From Choanephora cucurbitarum (taxonomy: Eukaryota > Mucoromycota > Mucoromycetes > Mucorales > Choanephoraceae): a stretch of 18,721 bases of DNA. The notes beneath the pieces were generated by a model. It had not been told where the DNA came from, did no database searches, and saw only the letters and a program-made list of their open reading frames with translations. Made by a program: the position numbers and the translations under genes. The stretch is taken from the NCBI GenBank assembly GCA_025331435.1, contig JAIWNI010000234.1:1-18721 (forward strand), in the 5' to 3' direction. This document shows positions 9,740-16,877 of this stretch, one piece after another. Position 1 is the first letter of the stretch. Each line of letters starts with the position of its first letter.

Positions 9740-10513
9740 TGCAAATGGTACAATAACCCCTCCTCACTTTATAGCTCAGCCATTTTAACCTGTAGAAATA
9801 ATACAGTTGATGCTATAATTAAAAAAGTACTTGATATGAAGGCAGGCGAAGCATTTACTTTTATCTTTGCTAACAAAGCTGACTACTCTGACGAAGAGAA
9901 TGCAAATAACGAATTATACAAGGTCTCTAACGAGTATCTTCAAACGCTGAATCCGGATGACTTTCCTCCAGCGAAATAAATTCTGAAACTAGGCTGTATT
10001 GTAATGCTCTTAAAAAATCTCAATCCACAAAAGGATCTTTGTAAGGGTACCAGATTGGTGATTAAAGAAATCGACCCATATATTCTCAAAGTTGCAGTGG
10101 TAAAAAATGGCAGACCCAACCAAGAACAAATAGAGCTCATACCTAGAATCAAACTAATAAAGTTAGATGATGACTACCCTTTTGTTTTAGTTAGAAAACA
10201 ATTTCCAGTCAAGCTTAGTTTCGCCATAGCAATCAACAAATCACAAGGTCAATCTCTTACAAATGTTGGAATTGACCTTCGTATTCCTCCTTTTACCCAT
10301 GGCCAACTATACGTTGCATTTTCTCGATCAACCAATTTACAAGGTACTCATGTATTACATGAACCTAATCAAAATAGCAAAGACAGTCTTATAGAAAACA
10401 TAATTTATCTAGAACTTCTCATTTACACTATAACAAATTCTAGGTTAAAACCTATAAAATTACCCAGAGTAAAGTTAGATTTAGGTTATAACTTGGGCAT
10501 TACCCACTTCTGA
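9740..10513 (+). pseudogene. Pif1/Helitron-type helicase, C-terminal fragment
   Basis: The frame opens near 9740. It runs through AILTCRNNTVDAIIKKVLDM and EYLQTLNPDDFPPAK, meets an in-frame TAA at 9977-9979, then continues as ILKLGCIVMLLKNLNPQKDL and GTRLVIKEI. It ends with the superfamily 1 helicase signatures FAIAINKSQGQSLTNVGIDL (about 10222-10281) and HGQLYVAFSRSTNL (about 10300-10341). These motifs belong to Pif1-family helicases, and this spacing is typical of the helicase end of fungal Helitron Rep-Hel proteins. The N-terminal helicase motifs (Walker A and B) and any Rep domain are absent, so this is a truncated remnant carrying at least one nonsense codon. A cellular PIF1 gene is less likely given the truncation and the transposon-rich setting. 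Confidence 0.8.
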
Positions 10514-11422
10514 GTTAATTTCTAGTTGAAATATTCGAAAAGATTGGAACACCGATTTTTTATTTTAAAAAAAATGCATAACCTACTTCCAGATCATATC
10601 TAGGTTAATTTCAAGGTTAAGGTATATTTAGAGCACTCAATAAAGCAAGTGACTGTGCAATAGGCACTTGTAAAAAAAACTTTTTTTCAAACTTCTTTGA
10701 ACTTTTTCTTTTATCCTAAGTGAAAACTGATGCAAAATTACAAGTCGAAAAAAAACTAAGCGATGTAAAGCGGGTTGTAGATTCCAAACTTCTTTCTTTT
10801 GACAGTTGAAGAACTTCAGGTAAAGTATTTGGCAGTGTTCGTGGAAACGAAAGAAACTAAGAACTTGACTTGATCAATAGGACTGACTGAAAACCGGTCG
10901 TCATCGTCATTCGGCTCTGGTTCTGCGCTTATACATGGATATTTGAATCTGTTGGGTGCATCTTCGACTTGATCTCGCATACACCGATCAAAAAATGACC
11001 ACGTATTTACGTGCTAGAACAGATTGGACGTCCTCGTAAACCTTTATCCGCCAAAAAATCCTAAAAAGGCATTTTGGGTGACAGCTTTTGGAGGAATAAA
11101 TGTGTGATTACTATTTTTGACCAAAAAAACGCATTTTGAACATTTTCTTCTTTTTTGAGCAGAGTGGTGACACGAATTTGTATGATTCGATGTCCGTTGA
11201 CTTGCTCTTGCAGGCTTAAAAAGTTGAATGTCTACAATATCGGCTTACTTTAAAATTTATTTCTTTCATTGTAGTACGGTGCTTCCATTTTTGAATAGAA
11301 AATAAAACGTTATTCTTAAGACAAATCAAATTATAGATTTTATTGGACGAGGAAAAAGAACGGTGTTAGAAAAATAACAAAAAAAAAGATAAGACAAAAA
11401 AATAACACGAAAAAAAAAATTT
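10514..11422. other. AT-rich interval with degenerate TAGGTTAA strings
   Basis: No gene can be supported. Between about 10440 and 10625 the string TAGGTTA or a close variant recurs four or five times, overlapping the end of the helicase fragment; this could be the tail of that element. The rest (10700-11422) shows only homopolymer-rich sequence and no motif I recognise. Confidence 0.4.
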
Positions 11423-11854
11423 TTACAAGTGAGTGAACAAGTTTTCAACAATTCCAGCAGTTTTGTGAATGTTGTTGGGAAAGAGGTGACCCCTGCGGAT
11501 TACTTTGTACCAAGGAGACACCTGAAAGTTGCTAGCACTTTGAATACTCGTTACTTCTTGTAGCAAGCTAACAGGAGAGATGAGGTCAGAAGCATCAAAG
11601 GCAACAAACTTTCGGTTGGAAAAATGGTCTCTTTGACCTTTGGCACATTCAATGCATGCTTGTTACTAGCACTCTCAAACACTTTACCCAAGAGGAGATG
11701 CGTAGGCTGTCTGGTTTCAGAATCATCAACAGGGAAGTCAAAGAAGCAGAGAATTCTACAGACATACCATACAGTGTGCAGCTAACTAAAAACCATAATC
11801 GTATTAAAGTCAGTACCATCATTCAGTACCGTTACTACAAAAAAAACTTACTTT
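11423..11854 (-). pseudogene. C-terminal part of split Tnp2-type transposase pseudogene
   Basis: Read on the minus strand, this continues the gene at 16875-18721 once copy B and one target-site copy are removed. After an 8-T run that is one base out of frame comes VVTVLNDGTDFNTIMVFS, then an in-frame TAG (11784-11782). LHTVWYVCRILCFFDFPVDD and HLLLGKVFESASNKHALNVP follow. A frame change near 11640 leads to FSNRKFVAFDASDLISPVSL, SPWYKVIRRGHLFPNN and finally IVENLFTHL with TAA at 11425-11423. The composition and the tidy ending look like a genuine C-terminus. Family assignment rests on continuity with the other half, because this region has no motif I can name confidently. Confidence 0.68.
11852..11854. 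repeat. Target site duplication of copy B, left
   Basis: TTT immediately precedes the CACTG tip, and TTT immediately follows the other tip (16875-16877). Three bases is the usual CACTA duplication length, but a homopolymer match is weak evidence alone; continuity of the interrupted gene supports it. Confidence 0.55.
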
Positions 11855-11879
11855 CACTGTAAAAAAATTAAAGGTTTTT
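11855..11879 (+). repeat. Left terminal inverted repeat of copy B
   Basis: It starts CACTGTAAAAAAATTAAAGG followed by a T run. It is the inverted partner of 16850-16874 and identical to the reverse complement of copy A's right end (8737-8761). Confidence 0.9.
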
Positions 11880-12199
11880 TTGCCCGAAAAGCCCGCGATA
11901 GACCATTTTGTGAGGGTTTTTGAAGGGCTTAACCCGCAGTTGACCTTTAGTCGGAGGTTTTGGAAAGGGTTAGGCTGACCTTCACTCAAAAGGTCTTTTA
12001 GAGGCTCGATTTTTAAAAAATTGGTTTCAGAAAGGTCGTATCTTAGAAAACCTTTTTTCTAGGGTGTATTTTATCATAATTAAAGGTCTTTTTCTGTAAT
12101 TTTTTTCCATATTTTTTTGACAAGTGTTTTTTGCGCAGGTTATCTTTTTTAACGGGTTATTTTATTTTATTTAATGATAAGTTTTTTTGGAGATCAATC
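11880..12199 (+). repeat. Subterminal repeats and 3' flank of transposase in copy B
   Basis: Motifs such as AAGGTCTTTTAGAGGCTCG, GAAAGGTCG and TTTGGAAAGGGTTAGG read inward from the end. Reverse-complement AATAAA signals at 12171-12166 and 12166-12161 lie about 30 bases past the transposase stop codon. Confidence 0.68.
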
Positions 12200-15195
12200 T
12201 TAAGCCCAGTATAACTGGCCAAAGATGCCAAATTTGTTTCTATAGAAGGTCGATGAATTAAATATGTAATATTTTCTGTCGAGACAGTTTATGTGTGAAG
12301 CAGTTGTAAGTATTTGATTTGTATCAATTACAATAAATTTGTCTTCTTGGTTGTCTAGTTCGTCTGCTATGCTAGTGTAGAGATAGCAACGCTGGCTATC
12401 TGTTTGTAGAATTTTGACATTTTTATGGGCGCGAATTAAGCACAATGGATCTTGTCCAGGCAATGAGAATATATGCTCGACTGTCGCAAGAAAGTTTCTA
12501 AACACAACATTGGAAGAGCTACTAGCCGAGACATGTAGATTTACAAGTACAAGGTTTTTGGAACGGATAGTACACCTGCTTTTGTACAGCATGATGCTGC
12601 TGTAGGTAGTAACGTTGAGTTTACTGTCATTCGTCTGCATACTGGTGCCAGCAGTTTTTGATCGAATGAAGTAAGAGCTCAATGCAGCACCAAACTGTAC
12701 AGCCCTTGCTTCGGTGGACTTGAGTGAAAGCTTTAGGGACTTTTGTGCGCCGAGGCGGAAAGCAGATGCACCAGAGCCAGGTGTGGGAAAGAGAAAAGAA
12801 CGAGACTCGTGAACTGACCTACTGTAGTAATTAGCAGCAAAGCTTTTGTTCATTTCATTGACTGCGTTCTGTCCCGGATTCTTATCTGAACGAATGGTAG
12901 ACTTTGTCAAGCCTATCAAACGCTCCAAAGGCCTTGCACTGAAATACCTTAAGGGACCCTGCTTCTTTATGATGAAAGCCAAGTGTTCCAGGCTGTGCTG
13001 ATTGACTGTGAAGACATCTGTTGAAACATGCTTCTTGAGAAAGTTGTGCCATTGTTCAACATTGAATTCAATGCGCTTGATGTCAGCACTTGTAATAGTA
13101 AACTGAAGTGATATAGAACAAGCTTCTGACAAGCATCGAAGGGCAGTGAACATCTCGTCTAACACCTTTTTTTCAATCCTCTTTTCACGGACAGAAATGT
13201 CATCGTTTTGTTTTTGATAGATCTCTGGAAGTACGTTTGGTACAACATGCTTCAGAAAAGCTATCCAGTCAACTCCTCTAGCATAGCCAGCTTTCTTGTG
13301 GACATCTATGGTATCACAGCAAATTAAACAGGAGATATAAGCTTACTTTCGTCTAGTATAACTAGTCTCAAACAATGCAAAACTCACCAATCAAAACTCC
13401 TTCAAATGCTTCACTTGATACATATCCTTTTGAGTTGGACATGTACTCACCAATTGCTTGTCTGTACCTGTTCTTCAGAAACAGCACATTCTTCTTATGC
13501 TCTCCTTCGCCAATAAGTGTCCATAGTTGCCTGGCAATATTGTGACCCCACAAATGAAGCTCGTCAAGACATAAAAATGATGAGTCTGAAAAGCATGCCA
13601 AAAATTTTAGAGGTGTAGCATGTTTAATACCAAGTGTTTCCTAAACATAGCAAAAATGACAGTTACTTAGTAAGTACAATACAAGAAGTTGCTTTTAGAT
13701 GACTCACTTCGTTAACATCAAAATCAAACAACCTTCTTATATCTGTCGATTTTGTTTGATTTGCGAATGAATATCCCTTCTTGCTTAAACGGGGAACACC
13801 TTGTATCTTACATATACGACAACCATATTCAGACGCATGTGTCTTGTGAGCAAGCATTTCTGACATTGCAGGAAAATCACCAATTACAGCAAGCACAAAA
13901 GCTTTGCAAGAGATTTCTTTATCATCTTGCGTTTTGATTTTCATACCATGCTTTTGCAAAGTCAGCAAGTCTTCAAAAGTTGGTACCAAGTAACTAAATA
14001 TATTTTTAGGCTTCTTGCTGCCAAAGGTAATGAAGACTTGCAACATATTTTCCTTCTTATAGCTATTACGTACAAAGATACATGTTAACTTTCAATAATG
14101 AAATAGAGACAGAAAAAACTTACCGAATATCAGGAGGTAAGTTGAGAATTACAGCCATGAATGTTACCATTGTTGTTGACCCTCTTGCATGGGGAACAAA
14201 ACCATCTATATACAAAGCAAGAGCCAGATCATGCTCGTTCTGGAACAAGTGCTTGTGTCTCTTGTACAGATCACCGTCGAATATGTCTCTGTACACCCCG
14301 TCAACAGCCGTCTGCTCCATCTTTGTTCGATAGAGTAATCTATCGCGGCTTTCTTTCTTGTTGTAAAATGAAGCCAGTTGTTGGTACAAAGGAATCTGGT
14401 TAATGGTATCCACAGGTGTAACACCGTCCTCCTTGAAACGCTTATTGTTAGCGTCACAGCTACATTCGACTTGCTCATCCTTGTAAAACATGTGTGAGCG
14501 GTCTTTGCACACATGATAGGTCTCTGTTTGTACGTCGTAGCTTTGTTTTATAAGCTTGTTGGACATGTAGGGGGAAAGAAGAGGTGGACCGCCTAAAGGT
14601 AATTGAAAACTCATTAAGATTCACATATGCTAATCAATAAACCAATTGGCTACTTACTACAACCACGACTTTTCAAAACATCGTTGAAGAATTTGATCAG
14701 ATTTTCTTGACCGACGTTGCTTACTTTGTACTGTCTCATAAGCATTTTTAGCTCGATGTTTTGCTTTTCGTCATCGTCAAGCAACTTTTTCTTGTTTGAA
14801 AGATCAACTTTCAAAGGACTGTCAACATTTGCGAGATGCCTTTCCAGGTGGTTGTTGACCTCTTCAATTTCATTGACTTCGAGGTCTTCATAGTCGTCAG
14901 TCAACAATTCTTCGGTTTCTTCGTCAACGACAGCTTCTTCTTGTTCATCAACCATGCCGACTTCAAGAGCAAAGTCTTCGGCTGAATTTGCCTGGCCTCT
15001 TTCTTGCTCAGCATTGTCGATAGAAGCATCACCTTTAGAAGAGGTGCTTTCAAATGCTGGATGATAGTTGCCAGCTTGAACACTATTCATGTTGTTCACA
15101 AAAGCTTCTTTCATTCGCTTCAATACATGCTCGTCGTTATGCTTTTTGAAAGCTTTGTCGCTTAACTTGATATCGCAAATGGTACAGTAACGCAT
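12200..15195 (-). CDS. Tnp2-type DDE transposase of copy B, five exons, intact
   Basis: It catalyses excision and integration of the element, presumably in the nucleus. Exons: 15195-14658, 14592-14124, 14062-13708, 13640-13388 and 13305-12200. The introns (65, 61, 67 and 82 bp) all start GTAAGT or GTGAGT and end in TAG. The joined frame is 2,721 bases, 906 residues plus stop, with no break. Residues 1-23 form a C2H2 finger (C4, C7, H19, H23). Residues 60-130 are acidic. C208, C223 and C225 may bind zinc. IFDGDLY (283-289) leads to YIDGF (D309), GDFPA (D398), GCRIC (C417, C420) and LDELHL (479-484). By analogy with the DGF, DFPA and LDxMH motifs of plant Tnp2, D309, D398 and D480 (or E481) are proposed catalytic residues. 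The start is the first ATG ahead of the finger and is conserved in copy A. Exon 5 contains FTVNQHSLEHLAF and PLERLIGLTKS, as in related fungal transposases. Confidence 0.9.
14650..14657 (-). other. First intron donor of the copy B transposase
   Basis: GTAAGTAG immediately follows the first exon. The same donor is GTAGGT in copy A, a changed fourth position. Splicing 14657-14593 joins TGT A to GC GGT CCA in frame, giving C-S-G-P. Confidence 0.7.
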
Positions 15196-15695
15196 TTTGT
15201 TTTAATAATGAAGATAACTGTCATTTTACTATCAACTTGTCCTCTTATATCAAAAAATCATGGCATCGGCTGTTAAATGAAATCCAATAAAAATTCAGTT
15301 CCTTTTTTTTTTACTAAACAAGACCAATTGACGTTTGTATACAACAAACTGCAAAGCAACAAAGACATTAGGAAGGACCTATTAGCATCCAGCCTTGGTG
15401 TTCTTGTGTCAATATTTTAAGCCACCTTGTGTATGTTCGTAAAACAAAAAGTTTTTTTAAAGCGACGACTAATTGTTCTCTTCGTCCCCTTTTTTCACTT
15501 ATATTTCTTCAAAGGTAAGTAACTTTTGTATATATATTTTTTTTTTAATTTTAACTAATTCATGAATTCCGTCCACACATAGAATAATACAAAGGTATCT
15601 GTAGTTGTTGGGCTTCTGCTTTATCAGAAAAAAACCAAACAAAACCCCTAAGACATTGAACTGACCTTTAGTTTATATCATAGATTAAATACAAT
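15196..15695. promoter_or_regulatory. Divergent promoter/5' leader region of copy B
   Basis: This is the 500 bases between the two start codons. CCAAT at 15284-15288 and 15324-15328 and a TATAAG on the minus strand (15249-15244, about 50 bases before the transposase ATG) are candidate promoter elements. On the plus strand AAAG|GTAAGT at 15515 and CTGAC...ATCATAG ending at 15683 define a probable 169-bp leader intron of the accessory gene, also present in copy A. A shared region suggests co-regulation of the two genes, but only expression data could show it. Confidence 0.48.
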
Positions 15696-16349
15696 ATGGC
15701 TCCCACTCCCAAGTACGTCTCCGATCTTTTGGCTTCATCTGAAGCAATTCAAGCTTCCCTGGCTTCTATTATTGAGCGCTTGGATGCCATCGAGGAGCAA
15801 AACAGAGTGCTCTCTGAGCAACTTCAGCAGCAGCAGCAAGTTCAAAGCCCTGCTCAGCAAATTGAGAGCATGGCAACCCCTATCAGGTTCCCGGTTCTCA
15901 ACAGATCCAACCCTAGCCAAGGAATCAAGACATTTTTGTCTCAAGCATTTCCTGATAAAAGCCCTGAGGAGCTCAAGTGCTACTACAAGGATTTTTCTTC
16001 TCTGGCTCTCCGGGCTTGCTATATGTACAGTGAACAGGAAAACAATCACTGTACATATTACAAGAACCTACCTAGCAAGGGTAAAATCGCGATGAAGAAG
16101 ACGTGCTTCGACTTCCTTCTCGAGAAGCACGAAGACCTGTCAATTCTTCGAGAATGTGACATGGCTTGGCCTGTTGAATTTGCAGTGCAGAATGCCTGGA
16201 CCGAGTTTTCCAAACGACAGTAGGTATATGACATTGAGTGAATGATATGATAGCTAATAAATTCCTTTTCTATGATGTTTAGGCGCAAGAGGGTAGCTAG
16301 AAATGCTGCTCGGGAAGCTGCTCGAATTGCTGCATCTGCCTCTGATTAG
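15696..16349 (+). CDS. Accessory coiled-coil protein of the CACTA-like element, copy B
   Basis: I do not recognise this 196-residue protein. Exon 1 (15696-16219) and exon 2 (16283-16349) flank a 63-bp intron (GTAGGT...TTTAG); splicing joins CA to GCGC and replaces the TAG stop at 16221 with QRKRVARNAAREAARIAAS. Residues about 12-50 form a likely coiled coil (SIIERLDAIEEQNRVLSEQL) running into a glutamine run. A conserved block follows: SMATPIRFPVLNRSNPSQGI, FPDKSPEELKCYYKDFSSLA, CTYYKNLPSKGKIAMKKTC and LRECDMAWPVEFAVQNAWTE. The C-terminus is basic and alanine-rich, like a nuclear localisation or DNA-contact tail. The gene diverges from the transposase in both copies, so it is part of the element. 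By analogy with TnpA of plant En/Spm it may bind the subterminal repeats or bridge the ends; that is inference. Confidence 0.82.
16021..16058. repeat. Internal inverted repeat carrying the transposon tip motif (copy B)
   Basis: Arms ATATGTACAGTGA (16021-16033) and TCACTGTACATAT (16046-16058) are perfectly complementary over 13 bases, with a 12-base loop. They lie within the accessory coding sequence, encoding YMYSEQENNHCTYY. The 8-base core TCACTGTA equals the terminal-repeat tip with a flanking T. In copy A both arms carry the paired change T-A to C-G. Confidence 0.82.
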
Positions 16350-16489
16350 TTGAAGCCTTTTTTTTTGCTTGCTGAATAAACAAGCGATCTATCATATATG
16401 TTGTTTTTGATATACTAACAATTTTTTCATTTTACTTCATTTCAGGGCGTTTGGTAGCTTCCAACAACCTTTTTTATATGACCAATAAA
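16350..16489 (+). other. 3' flank of accessory gene in copy B
   Basis: AATAAA at 16375-16380, 26 bases after the stop codon, is the likely polyadenylation signal. The rest is AT-rich spacer before the subterminal repeats. Confidence 0.55.
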
Positions 16490-16849
16490 TACTGTTTATT
16501 TTCACCCTCAAAAGACCTTTTCCTGAAGATGTATAAGCCTCTAAAAAGACCTTTTTTTGCAATATATAGACCCTTAAAACTAGCCTCCATTAGAAAGGCT
16601 AAAAAAAGGCTAAATTACAAGCCTTACATAATAACCTCCAAAAAGCCTTCAAAAAACCCTGTACAAGCCCAGGCAAAATAACCCCCAAAAAGCCTTTAAA
16701 CAACCTTTAATAAGCCCGGGCAAAAAAACCTTTTAGAAACCTCCAAAAACCTCCAAAAAGAGGTGGACAAAAAAACCTTTTAAAAGCCTGCGATTTGGTC
16801 ACAAAAACCTGATGGAGATGGTTTTTTTCGAACCCTTAAAAGACCTTTT
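16490..16849 (-). repeat. Subterminal repeat array of copy B, accessory-gene end
   Basis: This is the reverse-complement counterpart of 3715-4085, with AAAAGACCTT, AAAAAGCCTT and AACCTCCAAAAA units and the patches AAGCCCAGGC and AAGCCCGGGC. The unit orientation is inward when read from the terminus. A 76-codon open frame here (16451-16681) is made of the repeats and is not a gene. Confidence 0.75.
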
Positions 16850-16874
16850 AAGAACCTTTAATTTTTTTACAGTG
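16850..16874 (-). repeat. Right terminal inverted repeat of copy B
   Basis: This 25-bp repeat ends CCTTTAATTTTTTTACAGTG. It differs from the partner at 11855-11879 by a single base in the inner T run. Confidence 0.9.
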
Positions 16875-16877
16875 TTT
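16875..16877. repeat. Target site duplication of copy B, right
   Basis: TTT directly abuts the CACTG-tipped terminus and matches 11852-11854. It lies inside the interrupted transposase pseudogene. Confidence 0.55.

Larger units (their letters stand above)
11855..16874 (-). mobile_element. CACTA-like DNA transposon, copy B (apparently intact)
   Basis: This 5,020-bp element is the same family as copy A in opposite orientation: transposase on the minus strand, accessory gene on the plus strand. Both ends begin CACTGTAAAAAAATTAAAGG, and the 25-bp repeats differ at one position. Both genes keep open frames across consensus introns, so the element has everything expected of an autonomous CACTA-type transposon. 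It is inserted in a related transposase pseudogene that resumes on either side. Together with copy A it forms an inverted pair with arms of about 5 kb and a spacer of 3.1 kb (8762-11854). Confidence 0.92.

Noticed and set aside
10630..10680. AAGTG...CACTT hairpin resembling a Helitron 3' end
   Set aside because: The stem is only about 5 bp and no CTRR-type terminus follows at the expected place.
11656..11862. 68-codon plus-strand open frame adjoining copy B
   Set aside because: It is antisense to the C-terminal part of the interrupted transposase and runs into the terminal repeat.
16451..16681. 76-codon open frame, lysine/proline-rich
   Set aside because: It is built from the subterminal repeat units of copy B, and the matching region of copy A is not treated as coding.
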